From Candidatus Aminicenantota bacterium (lineage in GTDB: Bacteria; Acidobacteriota; Aminicenantia; Aminicenantales; Aminicenantaceae), in NCBI GenBank assembly GCA_011772495.1, contig WVZL01000006.1, forward strand, positions 1 through 64,000: a stretch of DNA of 64,000 nt, in the 5' to 3' direction. How positions within the stretch are numbered: the first letter of the stretch is position 1; every line of letters starts with the position of its first letter. Under the pieces are notes generated by a model. That model was not told the DNA's origin and did not search any database. It was given only the letters and a program-made list of their open reading frames with translations. Below, one piece after another: positions 1 through 9,416 of the stretch. Both the position numbers and the translations under genes were made by a program.

Positions 1-581
1 GTCCGTGGTTTGTGTCCATTGAGAACGACGATATCACAGAATTCGCAATTAAAAGGACATCCCCTGGAATACTGAATGCACATTGAAGCATATTTTTTCA
101 TGTTAATGAGTTCCCACTGTGGAAGAGGAGTCTTGCTTATATCAGGCCACTCTTTAGAGAAATAAATGTGATGTGTGCATCCCTTTTTTAAATCATCCAG
201 AAAAGAGGGAAGAGTACTCTCAGCTTCATTAAGAATAAGGTGGTCTATTTCCTCAAATTCTTCATATTCTGTGGTAAAAAGAGGGCCGCCTGCAACCATT
301 TTAATTCTCAATTTCTTACATCTTCTTATGACTTCCATTGCTGATTTTTTCTGAACGATCATAGCACTAATAAATACATAGTCAGCCCACATAAGGTCAT
401 CCTCTGTTAAGACAGAAACATTCATATCAATAAGCTTTTTCTCCCATTCTTCGGGAACCATTGAAGCCACAGTCAATAAACCAAGAGGCGGGAAAGATGC
501 TTTTTTTGAGATGAATTTCAGAGCATGTTTAAAACTCCAAAATGTGTCTGGATATTTCGGGTAAACCAAGAGTATTTTCAT
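1..581 (-). CDS. B12-binding radical SAM protein (DUF4070/HpnR-like), partial
   Basis: The 3' part lies beyond the window start; 193 codons are visible with no stop, beginning at ATG 581. The N-terminus MKILLVYPKYPDTFWSFKH matches the B12-binding-domain radical SAM family that carries DUF4070. A radical SAM cluster motif CPFNCEFC is reached near residue 175, after a Rossmann-like cobalamin-binding region with AGGPLFTT near residues 102-109. Family members transfer methyl groups or rearrange carbon on unactivated carbons (hopanoid C-3 methylase is one example), but the substrate cannot be read here. It stands alone; the next gene is divergent, 563 bp away. Confidence 0.85.
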   Translation of the reverse strand, partial: MKILLVYPKYPDTFWSFKHALKFISKKASFPPLGLLTVASMVPEEWEKKLIDMNVSVLTEDDLMWADYVFISAMIVQKKSAMEVIRRCKKLRIKMVAGGPLFTTEYEEFEEIDHLILNEAESTLPSFLDDLKKGCTHHIYFSKEWPDISKTPLPQWELINMKKYASMCIQYSRGCPFNCEFCDIVVLNGHKPR

Positions 582-861
582 GTCTAAACTCCTAAGTCAC
601 TCTTACTTGGAGTTGTTGCGCAAGAATCTCCTATTGTGACTTTGGTTTTAAGTTGGATTGTCATTGTTATTGGGAAACCAGGCTAATTAGAATACATGAT
701 TTTTCCATAAATACCAAATATTTGTTCAATCATCGCTACAAGAGTCCTCAAATTTTCACAAATTCGGTGAATTAATCTGTTAAAAAATGGCAAATTGCTT
801 TTTTAATAGATTGATCTAATTGCACTTCTGACATATTGCGCAATTTTTCGGTACACAAATC

Positions 862-929
862 GCCGGCTGCTGTCAGCAAAAGGGGGGTTTTGGTAGGAAC
901 CAAAAAGATAGGAACTCCCTCCAGCCGGC
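862..929. other. Composite stem-loop in a 563-bp gene-free stretch
   Basis: The gap 582-1144 has no coding signal I can support. Inside it, GCCGGCTG (862-869) pairs perfectly with CAGCCGGC (922-929), AGGGGG (881-886) can pair with CTCCCT (915-920), and TTTTGG/CCAAAA form the tip around 888-905. It could be a structured RNA, a leader element of the hydrolase gene downstream, or the remnant of a small repeat element. No long U-tract follows, so a simple terminator is less likely. Confidence 0.4.
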
Positions 930-1144
930 CAAAGAGAGTCATCTTTATTATACCAGAAATCTTCTTGACTTTCTTTATTTAGCCTACTATAGTTAACTCA
1001 TCTCACACAGCAAGTAACAAGGGTTGGGTAGGAACAATTGTCAGTAGTACAAAAGGCAAAGCCTTTCTCTTCAATTATTGCAATAGCAATTTATATAGAT
1101 GAGGCATATTTATGTCTTAAAAAAAGACAAAAAGGAGGACAGAA

Positions 1145-2443
1145 ATGAGGAAAAAGGAAAAAACCCAAAGCAGAATGTTTAAAAGCATTCTTGGAGTGGG
1201 TGTGATTATGGTCCTGCTGACGGGGGCGGGGACTAGTCTCGCCCTAGCGAACAACGTCGAACGATACCAGATTTTCGGGAATCTCTATCACTACATCTGG
1301 TACGAGCAAGTCGGTCCAGGAACCTACGACGTCATCCGCGTACATAGAATTGTTAAGGAAACCGCGCCGTGGCAGCCAAAAGTGACCAGAGACGCCTTGT
1401 TCCTGGTCCACGGTGCCAATGTCACGTTTGAAACGTGTTTCTTACCGAGCCTGCTGACGCCCAGCACCCCGGACGCGCAGTCGTTCGCCGTCTATCTGGC
1501 GCTACGCAACGTAGACGTCTGGGGCATCGACCATTCGTCGATCCTGGTTCCCCCTGAAACCGTAGATTTCTCGTTTATGGAAGACTGGGATCTACAGAGG
1601 CAGATCGATGAAATCGCAGTGGGACTCGACAAAGCACAATCAGTCAGAGAAGCGACTGGCAGCGGACCCGGCAAGCTTCACTACCTGGGTTTTAGCCAAG
1701 GTGGTATCGAGGGTTATGCTTACCTGAACATGGAGTCGCAGGAGCCGTGCGCACAGCGCCGGGTCCGAGGCTTCATCCCTGTGGATATCTGGTTCAAGAC
1801 CGATTACGAGGCCTCGCGCCTTGAGTGTTGTTTCGAAGCCGATGCGGCCCGCGACCAGATCGCGAACGGTATCTTTCAGGATGAGCAGGGCAACTTGATT
1901 TGGCTCCTGGGTTTCCTGGCGGAAACCGATCCAGACGGCCCGTCGCCTATCATCCCAGTTTTCACAAACCTGCAGGCTGGGCTGTTCATTTCGATGATAC
2001 CGATGGACGCGATTGCCTGGCACTTTTGGGCGGGTACATTCGACGAGTCCGGATTACCTGACGGGCTAAATTATACGTCTATCCCGCTCTGGCTCGCCTT
2101 CCTTCAAAGCGTTGGGCGATACGAGCCAGTGGCTGCGGCTGCTGATCAATTTGACATACTCTGCAATGAGATTGAGGTGCCCTTCGACGACTTCCTTTGG
2201 GCTATCGACGTTCCTGTACTTTATGTTGGTGCCGCTGGTGGCTTCGGCGAGTTCGGGGTTTACAGTACCACGCTTCTTGGGAGTACGGATGTGACCACTC
2301 ACATCGTCCAGCTCCGTCCGGATGAAGAGAGGAACCTCGACTTCGGCCACGCAGACCTATTCACGGCGAAGTTTGCAAAGCAACAGGTCTGGAAGACGAT
2401 CCTTAAGTGGATTCAAAGCCACCGCTCGGATCCTTGTGAGTAG
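1145..2443 (+). CDS. Secreted alpha/beta-hydrolase (lipase/esterase-like)
   Basis: 432 residues with a clear signal peptide (basic N-terminus, hydrophobic stretch ILGVGVIMVLLTGAG, likely cleavage after ALA near residue 35). An HG oxyanion motif (LFLVHGAN) near residue 88 and the nucleophile elbow GFSQGG near residue 186 mark an alpha/beta-hydrolase fold; a late GHADLF supplies the probable catalytic His. A strong AGGAGG ribosome site precedes ATG 1145. The ester or lipid substrate is not deducible. The gene is visibly richer in G+C, with many GCG/GAC/CTG codons, than the A+T-rich genes around it, which suggests recent transfer. It is monocistronic. Confidence 0.8.
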   Translation: MRKKEKTQSRMFKSILGVGVIMVLLTGAGTSLALANNVERYQIFGNLYHYIWYEQVGPGTYDVIRVHRIVKETAPWQPKVTRDALFLVHGANVTFETCFLPSLLTPSTPDAQSFAVYLALRNVDVWGIDHSSILVPPETVDFSFMEDWDLQRQIDEIAVGLDKAQSVREATGSGPGKLHYLGFSQGGIEGYAYLNMESQEPCAQRRVRGFIPVDIWFKTDYEASRLECCFEADAARDQIANGIFQDEQGNLIWLLGFLAETDPDGPSPIIPVFTNLQAGLFISMIPMDAIAWHFWAGTFDESGLPDGLNYTSIPLWLAFLQSVGRYEPVAAAADQFDILCNEIEVPFDDFLWAIDVPVLYVGAAGGFGEFGVYSTTLLGSTDVTTHIVQLRPDEERNLDFGHADLFTAKFAKQQVWKTILKWIQSHRSDPCE

Positions 2444-2710
2444 GCGTCACACGCCAAATCTTTATGCTTAACAATTCCGGGTGTTCGAAACTTTCAACAT
2501 GATACCTCGGGAGTCTCGATGTCAGCCGAGCCTCCTAATTACGATATGTTGCCATGAAAATAGAAAACCTGATGGGCCTCGAAAGAGACAAAGGGCCCTG
2601 ATCATACTAGGTTCCCCACACTCCAAAATGAAGCTCTGCCTGTGAGTGTACTCTGATCTTGTTTCATGTGTACATTGTCAAATAATTCGACGCACGCCTT
2701 AATTTCTTAA

Positions 2711-2800
2711 GTGATGATTCACAAACTTATCGACTTCTGGAAAGACGCAGATTCTGGTATTCCTGAGGATGGGGATGCAAAGAAGAGGTGGCGAGAATAA
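2711..2800 (+). pseudogene. Possible C-terminal remnant of a TPR protein
   Basis: Within the otherwise gene-free 2444-2893 gap, one frame encodes about 28 residues beginning MIHKLIDFWKDADSGIPE and ending KKRWRE. This resembles the last helices of tetratricopeptide-repeat proteins (FLDLWKDADPGIPE-type tails). A stop at 2708-2710 lies directly upstream in frame and no ribosome site is present, so I read it as decayed debris. The remainder of the gap shows no coding or RNA signal. Confidence 0.35.
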
Positions 2801-2893
2801 AGAGAAAGGGAATGGATATAAAACTAATTGGAGTGGGAGGTTTGCGTTTAGGGAAAGTTAAAGTATGGAAAAAAATTAGTAAAAGGAGCGTTG

Positions 2894-3262
2894 ATGGGTC
2901 TATTTAAACGTATATTTGCTCGCAAAAGTGCTATGTGTATATGTGAAGAACGATCGGCAATGAAAACATTAACTCTTCCAAATGGTAGGAAAGTTAATGT
3001 TTGTTCAGAATGTGAAAAAGAAAAACAAGAATTCATGGCAAGACCTATAAATAGCACCCAGTTTGAGGCAATTCTAAAAGGAATTCATGTCAACAAAACT
3101 GGTATTTGGAATATCCCATGGGGCACAACTCCTGAAGAGATGATTAACAATTCTAATCCAGAAATTGCTGAGCAACTTAGAAGTTCCAAAAGTCCACATT
3201 TAATGAGTTACTTCGCTAAGGTTGAAGTGTGTACCGAAACGCTGACCGAGGGAGTCCACTAA
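2894..3262 (+). CDS. Small zinc-ribbon-like hypothetical protein
   Basis: 122 residues. The N-terminal third has a CIC...CSEC arrangement (CICEERSAM then VNVCSECEKEK), suggesting one bound zinc; the C-terminal part is hydrophilic and shows no known domain. AAGGAG at 2883-2887 sits at good distance from ATG 2894; an in-frame TTG at 2891 would be too close. No signal peptide or membrane segment, so probably cytoplasmic. I do not recognise the family. It stands alone, with a convergent cupin gene 40 bp downstream. Confidence 0.6.
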   Translation: MGLFKRIFARKSAMCICEERSAMKTLTLPNGRKVNVCSECEKEKQEFMARPINSTQFEAILKGIHVNKTGIWNIPWGTTPEEMINNSNPEIAEQLRSSKSPHLMSYFAKVEVCTETLTEGVH

Positions 3263-3304
3263 GAGGTCAAGTAGATGAAATCAAAAGATTTACAGCTGAG
3301 GGTG

Positions 3305-3646
3305 TTAAGGAGCAAGGCTCCAGGAATCTATAGTGACTGAATCTTCAAGAGAGATTTGTTCGTGTTCAAAATCGCAGGGAACTATGTATGAATCTCCTGC
3401 GCTGACAATAATTTCCTTATCCTGGATTATGATTTTCTGTTTGCCTTTAAGGACTGTGGTCACCTGTTCATAAGAATGTTTGTGAATAGGGACTTTTGAT
3501 CCTTTTTTGTATTCAAACCTGGCCATGAGGATATCTCTTCCGCAGGCTAATGTCTTCCTGACAACACCATCGAAAACTTGGACTGGGGATTGGTCTTTCT
3601 TGCTTATCTTTAACTTGAACGATTCCTCTTTTTGTTTATCCGGCAT
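3305..3646 (-). CDS. Small cupin-domain protein
   Basis: 113 residues forming one cupin barrel. Motif 1 is seen as IHKHSYEQ followed by the Gly of LKGKQKI, with metal-ligand His, His and Glu; motif 2 as GDSYIVP...HEQ. Such single-domain cupins act as metal-dependent dioxygenases, isomerases or sensors, and nothing here selects between these. The start is 12 bp after the acylphosphatase stop on the same strand, so the two are probably cotranscribed. Confidence 0.8.
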   Translation of the reverse strand: MPDKQKEESFKLKISKKDQSPVQVFDGVVRKTLACGRDILMARFEYKKGSKVPIHKHSYEQVTTVLKGKQKIIIQDKEIIVSAGDSYIVPCDFEHEQISLEDSVTIDSWSLAP

Positions 3647-3658
3647 TTCTCCACTCCA

Positions 3659-3946
3659 TCAAAATACTTCAGACAAAGCTATCCTAAAATCATGAAATTC
3701 TCCCTTATAATCCTGCCAGTCCACATCGACATTATCGACAATTGCCATGGGAGGACCTTCTTCGAGATGGCTGATAAGACTTTCTATGTTTTCTCTCTCC
3801 CCTTCGGCCATGATTTCGACATTGCCGTCATCCACATTTCTTACCCATCCAGTGACTAATAGAGATCTGGCCCACTTGTGAGTATGATCACGGAAAAAAA
3901 CCCCATGAACTCGCCCCGAGACAAGGATATGAGCTCTTGCTTTCAT
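3659..3946 (-). CDS. acyP: Acylphosphatase
   Basis: 95 residues, the usual length for the family, which hydrolyses acyl phosphates such as 1,3-bisphosphoglycerate or carbamoyl phosphate. The phosphate-binding signature GRVHGVFFR carries the conserved Arg, and the catalytic Asn follows in GWVRNVDDGNVE. Start ATG 3946. Cytoplasmic. It heads a two-gene unit with the cupin downstream and is divergent from the kinase at 4078, so the 131-bp gap should hold both promoters. Confidence 0.93.
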   Translation of the reverse strand: MKARAHILVSGRVHGVFFRDHTHKWARSLLVTGWVRNVDDGNVEIMAEGERENIESLISHLEEGPPMAIVDNVDVDWQDYKGEFHDFRIALSEVF

Positions 3947-4077
3947 TTTTACTCCGTTATCTTATCATATCACTCCAAGTTCGTAAACGAAAATTTAAGA
4001 ATTCTCTCATTTCCCAGAGGCGAATATACTCCTTTCCTGTTTACCATTTTTTTCAATAAAGGTAGAATAAAATCAAA

Positions 4078-4866
4078 ATGAAAAAAATTCTTCTCTCTGT
4101 AGCTGGGTTTGATCCCTCCTCTGGAGCTGGCGTCCTGCTGGACCTAAAAGTATTCCAGGAGTTCGGTTTCCAAGGAATGAGTATTTTAACTTCCCTTACC
4201 GCCCAGAACACCAAAGAGGTTCAAAGAATTCATGCCCTTCCCTCCCGGTTCCTCTGGGAGCAGTACAAAACTCTAGAAGCCGATGTTTCTTTTTCTGGAA
4301 TTAAAGTCGGAATGATAGGGTCCAAGGACAATATCCGGGTTGTCAGCCAAATTCTCTCCAGGAATAAAAACATGCCAAGAGTCGTAGATCCTGTTTTCAA
4401 GTCCAGCGAAGGGGCTTGGCTTCTAAAAAGGGAATTCATTCCTGGCTATATCTCAGCCATAGGCGGAAAAGCATCCCTGCTGACTCCCAATCTAGAAGAA
4501 GCTCAGCTCATATCAGGAAATCAGATAAAGAACCCAGAAGATTTGAAGGCGGCTGCTGAAAAAATCTACTTCCAGACCAAGATTCCCTGCTTGATTAAAG
4601 GCCTGGGAATCAGATCAACAATCATGGATCTTTTATATGATGGGACCAAATTTTATTCTTTTGAAAATGAAAAGATTAAAAAGAGGGTACATGGAACAGG
4701 ATGTTTCCTCTCTTCGAGTATCTTAGGTTTTTTAGCTGAGGGTCATTCTTTAGGAAAAGCCTGCCTTCTGGCCTCTCGGTTCACTCATCGGGCCAGGCAG
4801 GAAGCTATTAAGCCTGGAATGGGCCGATATATTATCCCCTTTCCCCGAGAAAGAAAGTCAAAATAA
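4078..4866 (+). CDS. thiD: Hydroxymethylpyrimidine/phosphomethylpyrimidine kinase (ThiD-like)
   Basis: 262 residues, typical of ThiD, which phosphorylates HMP and HMP-P in thiamin synthesis. The N-terminus has AGFDPSSGAG and the substrate-binding stretch ILTSLTAQNT; the ATP-site anion hole appears late as HGTGCFLSS. A vitamin B6 kinase (PdxK-type) of the same fold is an alternative because no other thiamin gene is nearby. The ribosome site is weak (AAAGG-like), and the gene is convergent with the penicillin acylase gene. Confidence 0.85.
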   Translation: MKKILLSVAGFDPSSGAGVLLDLKVFQEFGFQGMSILTSLTAQNTKEVQRIHALPSRFLWEQYKTLEADVSFSGIKVGMIGSKDNIRVVSQILSRNKNMPRVVDPVFKSSEGAWLLKREFIPGYISAIGGKASLLTPNLEEAQLISGNQIKNPEDLKAAAEKIYFQTKIPCLIKGLGIRSTIMDLLYDGTKFYSFENEKIKKRVHGTGCFLSSSILGFLAEGHSLGKACLLASRFTHRARQEAIKPGMGRYIIPFPRERKSK

Positions 4867-4907
4867 AACTCTCCGAAAGAGGAAAAAACGCTAAGCGACA
4901 AACCGTT

Positions 4908-7214
4908 CTACTCTAAAGGTCTTAGCTTCAAAGTCTTGGAAGCATTAGCTTTAATGTCATCTGGATAGAAGAGCATAGGGTGATATTGGCTATCCAGCCA
5001 GAGTGGAATCTGGTCATCATAGTATTTGCTGAGGAAATGCCCGCTCTCACCAGAGGTGAAAACACAAACAGAATTCCTGAAGTCGGATAGATCAATCACT
5101 TGGCGGTAAGAAGCTCCCCAATATTGTTTGTCCTCTGTTAAAAAGAATGCTCTTACTGTGTTCTCATCACCCTGCATGAAATAAGGGCCCCGATTTAAAA
5201 ACTTCAAAACAGGGACTTCACCTAAGGAATGCTGGAAGCGGATCGGGTTTATCCTCCTCCAATCCCATTTATCAGGGAACCCGTATCGTTTCTGTAACCA
5301 ATCATAAGCTTTCTCCAAGCTCATTTTCACGATGTCTTCTCTAGTTTCTACGCGTTGGGTCTCCTTCTTATCGAACCATGGGGACAAGGGCTCAGCAATG
5401 ATTCTCAAAAGTCCAGCTTGCCTGTCTTTAAAAAGAGCGTTATAGCTCTTGAAATCTTCGCCGAGTTCATCACGAAAAACTTCCTCCTGAAAAATATCCA
5501 TGAAAATTTTATAAAGAGCTGCTCCTGCTCCTGAAAATAGGCGTGAGTCCCAATTGTGCAATATTTCCTGAGCCTTGGTCACATTTTGTTCTGACGCCTT
5601 CACTTTCAAAATATAAGGAAGGAAAAGTTCGCCCTCTTTGGTGAACACATCATTCTGGATTTCCTTCAGAGACTCAACACTGTGCTTGTCTCTCTGAAGA
5701 AGCAATTCCTTGATTCTTTCTGCTCTGAAAGAAACCAACCAGTTTGAGCTCACATAGTAGGGATATCCATCAGGGACGATTTTATGATTAGCGCTAACGA
5801 TAAATCCCTCGGGAGGATTATACAAATTCGGCTTTTCACCTTCCTCCAGAAAGCCCTGCCAGTCTCCTTCCTCCAGCCAGCCAGGATAAGGAAAAAGAGC
5901 AGCTTCTTTTGATCTTCGAGGAATTTTCCCGTTCAAATAAAATCCAATATTTCCTTCCTTATCAGCATAAACAAAACATTGCGAGGGTGAATCAAACAAG
6001 GCCATAGCCTCCATGAATTCATCCCAGGTTTGGGCTTTATTCAGAAGGTAAAAGGACTCGGCAGCTCTTCCTCCCGCATAATTTGTCCATCGTAAGGAAA
6101 AAAATGTTTCAGAGGAAACAATATGAGGCGAGATAATGGGACCATGTTCAGTCCAAAGCACTTCCAGTATTTCAGCTTCTTTCCTTCCCTTCACTCGAAT
6201 TTTCTCTTCTTTCCTCAGGACTGGCCTCCACCCCTCGCTATCTAAATACATGTCTTTAGAGTCATTCAATTTTTCAATGCATAGATCCTGGACATCAGCA
6301 AATGAGTTGGTAGCACCCCAAGCAATAGAATCATTATGACCGATAGCTATTATCGGAATTCCGGGAAAAGAAACACCGATAACATTCAAGGAAGGACAGT
6401 GCAGATGGATCTCATACCATACCGAAGGTAGGTTTATCTCGAGGTGAGGGTCATTGGCTAAGAGAGGTTTCCCGGATTCGGTTCGCTGTCCTGACAAAAC
6501 CCAACTATTGCTTCCTCGATAATTCTGGGATTCGAGCCATTCAGGCAAAGTTCCTTCCTTCATATCATAGGAGGGAAGCTCCACTCCCTCTTCCAGTATT
6601 TGAAGAGCCTTCTCAGGGCCGAATCTTTTTATTAGCTTCGCTCTGCCAAGCTCGCTCTTGTAATCCACACTCAGAAGCAAGGCCATTATCTCTTTGATGA
6701 CTAGGCTATCTGTCGCGTCCCAGGGATGAGGACGATATCCTAAAATCAAGAATTCTGGCGGCCAATCGAATTTTCGGGAATCCATCCAGGAATTGATCCC
6801 CCGGCTGTAGGCCAGAAGAAGATCCTTCACCTCTGGAGTGAGGTTGGCCAAATCCTTCTGGACAGCTTCCTTCAGGCCTAAGGCTCTTAAATATTTATCT
6901 CTCTCCAGAGTTCTTTCTCCGAAGACTTCAGACAGCCTTCCAAAGCCTGCTCTCCTCGATAATTCCATCTGCCACATTCGATCCTGAGCATGAACATAGC
7001 CACAGGCAAAAAAGAGATCCTCTTCATTCTGGGCAAAAACATGGGGCACTCCCCAACTGTCCCTGATTATCTCCACCTCAGCTTTCAATCCCTTCAGAGA
7101 GATATTTCCTCTAGTCTTAGGTAGTGAATTATAGAGAAGGAAAAAAATGAAAAGAAAAAAACCTAAAACAAGGAAAAGTAATGAAAAGGCAGATATTTTT
7201 AAGAGCTTCTTCAT
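4908..7214 (-). CDS. Penicillin acylase family (S45) amidohydrolase
   Basis: 768 residues, the usual length for the single-chain precursor of this Ntn-hydrolase family. An N-terminal hydrophobic segment (residues about 8-29) anchors or exports it. The alpha-subunit region includes IRDSWGVPHVFA; the autocatalytic beta-subunit start is Ser235 in YRGSNSW, followed by GKPLLANDPH. Family members cleave amide bonds of acyl-amino compounds (penicillins, homoserine lactones, N-acyl amino acids); the natural substrate is unknown. Its ATG overlaps by one base the stop of the upstream binding-protein gene (TAATG), implying translational coupling. Confidence 0.9.
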   Translation of the reverse strand: MKKLLKISAFSLLFLVLGFFLFIFFLLYNSLPKTRGNISLKGLKAEVEIIRDSWGVPHVFAQNEEDLFFACGYVHAQDRMWQMELSRRAGFGRLSEVFGERTLERDKYLRALGLKEAVQKDLANLTPEVKDLLLAYSRGINSWMDSRKFDWPPEFLILGYRPHPWDATDSLVIKEIMALLLSVDYKSELGRAKLIKRFGPEKALQILEEGVELPSYDMKEGTLPEWLESQNYRGSNSWVLSGQRTESGKPLLANDPHLEINLPSVWYEIHLHCPSLNVIGVSFPGIPIIAIGHNDSIAWGATNSFADVQDLCIEKLNDSKDMYLDSEGWRPVLRKEEKIRVKGRKEAEILEVLWTEHGPIISPHIVSSETFFSLRWTNYAGGRAAESFYLLNKAQTWDEFMEAMALFDSPSQCFVYADKEGNIGFYLNGKIPRRSKEAALFPYPGWLEEGDWQGFLEEGEKPNLYNPPEGFIVSANHKIVPDGYPYYVSSNWLVSFRAERIKELLLQRDKHSVESLKEIQNDVFTKEGELFLPYILKVKASEQNVTKAQEILHNWDSRLFSGAGAALYKIFMDIFQEEVFRDELGEDFKSYNALFKDRQAGLLRIIAEPLSPWFDKKETQRVETREDIVKMSLEKAYDWLQKRYGFPDKWDWRRINPIRFQHSLGEVPVLKFLNRGPYFMQGDENTVRAFFLTEDKQYWGASYRQVIDLSDFRNSVCVFTSGESGHFLSKYYDDQIPLWLDSQYHPMLFYPDDIKANASKTLKLRPLE

Positions 7215-8212
7215 TAAAAGACAAAACTGTTCAGGGATTCTTCCTCCCTGCCTAAAATCTCATCAGCTCTTTCTAAGATTTCTGAGGAAAAATTGACTCC
7301 CTGCTTTTCTGCAGCCTGCAAGTTGAGGTGCAATTTTATTTTTTCCATAACCTGAATGGAAATTTCAGAAGGGTTTTCTCCATTTTTAACTCTGAGAGCA
7401 ATTTTTCCGGTCTTATATCCCATATCAAAAAAATCCCACCCCATGGCTGCACAGGCTCCCAAATGAGTCGAAAGAAGAAAACCGCCAAACAGAGGAACGC
7501 TGTTTTCTTCCGCCACTTTGCCCACGGCTTCGAAAGACTCATTGATGGTGTTATCTGAAATCTGATAGATAGCGTCAATTTTCTTGTTGATCAATATTTG
7601 AGCCGAAAGGAAGACTTCGCTTTTGTTCGCCACTGGAACAGCCACAATATCCAATCCTAATTCTCGAGCTCCTGCTCGGCATAATTCCAAATAATATTCT
7701 GAATTGAGCTCAGACGGAGTCCACAGAGTCCCGACTCTTTTAACCTCTGGAAGGACTTCTTTTATGAAAGCCAAGGATTGTTTGATCGGTCCAGTTGAGG
7801 CTACACCCGTGACATTAGGCAAATGATTTTCAGCCGACCTCCCAGCTCCGGCCCGGTAAGGATTAGCTACCGAAGTGAAAATAATCTGAATCCTATTGGA
7901 AGCATTCAAAGCAGCTTGTAGACAAGGAGTAGAAAGAGCACAAATCATGTCGACTTTTTCTTTGACAAAGGATTGGGCAATCTTCTGGACTTCAGCGATA
8001 TCGTTCTGGCCATTCCTGATCAGCAGTTGAATATTAACCCCGTCAACGAGACCATTATCCTCCAAAGCCTGAATGAATCCCTTCCGGGCTTCATTCAAAT
8101 GAGGGGCCTCATTGACTTGAAAGATTCCGACTGTAAAAAGATGCTCCTGATTCTTTTGACAAAAAAGACAAAATAAAGAGATTAGAAAAAGAATGAAGAC
8201 TTTACGCGCCAT
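7214..8212 (-). CDS. ABC transporter substrate-binding lipoprotein (PF04392 type)
   Basis: 332 residues with a hydrophobic leader ending in Cys18 (LFCLFC-QKN), consistent with a lipoprotein though the lipobox is imperfect. The body matches the two-lobed 'ABC_sub_bind' family: VGIFQVNEAPHLNEA near the start, then TSVANPYRAG and GVASTGPI. Relatives bind amino acids such as tryptophan or other small organics. No permease or ATPase gene is adjacent; instead it is coupled to the acylase downstream, so it may deliver or sense an acylase product. Start ATG 8212. Confidence 0.85.
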   Translation of the reverse strand: MARKVFILFLISLFCLFCQKNQEHLFTVGIFQVNEAPHLNEARKGFIQALEDNGLVDGVNIQLLIRNGQNDIAEVQKIAQSFVKEKVDMICALSTPCLQAALNASNRIQIIFTSVANPYRAGAGRSAENHLPNVTGVASTGPIKQSLAFIKEVLPEVKRVGTLWTPSELNSEYYLELCRAGARELGLDIVAVPVANKSEVFLSAQILINKKIDAIYQISDNTINESFEAVGKVAEENSVPLFGGFLLSTHLGACAAMGWDFFDMGYKTGKIALRVKNGENPSEISIQVMEKIKLHLNLQAAEKQGVNFSSEILERADEILGREEESLNSFVF

Positions 8213-8490
8213 TATTCGTGCACCAAGGCTTAAACATAATAATCAAAAATTCCCTTTTGGGCAATCTTTTTTTCCTTCCTTTTTTCCTGTATAAGGAAAA
8301 GGAGGCGTCCTTTTTACTGTAACATCCTAAAAAATTTCAACCAAGGGATGGTTCTCTATTTTCGTTCTCAACTATGGTCTCAACCTGCCTTGTATTCCAT
8401 TTAAGAAAAAATCTTCTGTTCTTGGAAAAAAAGGTTCTCCCTTTAGAAAATATTGGATATTTTAGCTGATTTATTTAAAATAGGTTCTCC

Positions 8491-9396
8491 ATGACTCGCT
8501 ATTTCGTTGGTACCGCCGGCTGGTCCTATGCAGATTGGGAGGGTATTGTCTATCCTGAAAAAAAAAGCCAGGGCTTTCATCCTCTTTTTTTCCTGGCCCG
8601 GTATATCAACATCATCGAGATAAACAGCACCTTTTACCGGCCTCCAGTTGTTCGTATTGCTCTTTCCTGGGTAAAAAGAGTCGAAAACTTCCCTGAATTT
8701 CTTTTTTCCATAAAACTCCATCAGGTTTTTACTCACCAGAGAAAAGATTTCACTCAAAAAGACGTTGACGATTTCAAACTCGGTATCGAGCCTCTTCGAG
8801 CCAATGAAAGGTTGGCTGCTATCCTCCTCCAGTTTCCTTGGTCCTTCGTGAATACTGCTACCCACAGAGATTATTTAGTGAGTTTATTCAAGCTCTTTTC
8901 GGACTATCCTTTAGCCTTGGAAATCAGGCATTCTTCTTGGGACCATCCTCAATTTTACCAACTCCTCTCAGAATACAAGGTCTGCTTTTGCAATATAGAC
9001 CAGCCCATATTCCGGAATTCCATCAAGCCAAGCTCCATAGCAACTCGTCCTGACTTCTCTTATGTCAGGCTTCACGGCCGCAATTATGAAAATTGGTTCA
9101 AGGAAGGGGCTGGACGTGATGAGCGCTACAACTACCTTTACAGCCAAGAAGAATTAGAAGAGTGGGTAAAGAGAATAAAAGACCTGGCGAAAAAAGGTGA
9201 AAAAGTCTTTGTTATCAGTAACAACCATTATCAGGGCCAGGCCCTGGCCAACGCTCTCCAGATCAAAAACTTGATCACTGGTGAAAAACTCGAGGTGCCT
9301 CACCTACTCGTCAACCGGTATCCTGCCCTAAAAGAGATCATAAAAAAACTGAAGGACGGACAACTCGGTCTTTTTGAGGAAGATAATAATCAATAA
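8491..9396 (+). CDS. DUF72 family protein (YecE-like)
   Basis: 301 residues spanning the DUF72 TIM-barrel-like fold. Signatures are GTAGWSYADWEG at the N-terminus, EINSTFYRPP, and YVRLHGRNYENW in the C-terminal half. Biochemical function is not established for the family. Cytoplasmic. The divergent gap to the binding-protein gene (8213-8490) is T/A-rich and shows no clear promoter or hairpin. The start is supported by family alignment rather than by its weak ribosome site. Confidence 0.9.
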   Translation: MTRYFVGTAGWSYADWEGIVYPEKKSQGFHPLFFLARYINIIEINSTFYRPPVVRIALSWVKRVENFPEFLFSIKLHQVFTHQRKDFTQKDVDDFKLGIEPLRANERLAAILLQFPWSFVNTATHRDYLVSLFKLFSDYPLALEIRHSSWDHPQFYQLLSEYKVCFCNIDQPIFRNSIKPSSIATRPDFSYVRLHGRNYENWFKEGAGRDERYNYLYSQEELEEWVKRIKDLAKKGEKVFVISNNHYQGQALANALQIKNLITGEKLEVPHLLVNRYPALKEIIKKLKDGQLGLFEEDNNQ

Positions 9397-9416
9397 GAGA
9401 CACTGAAAAGCACTAT

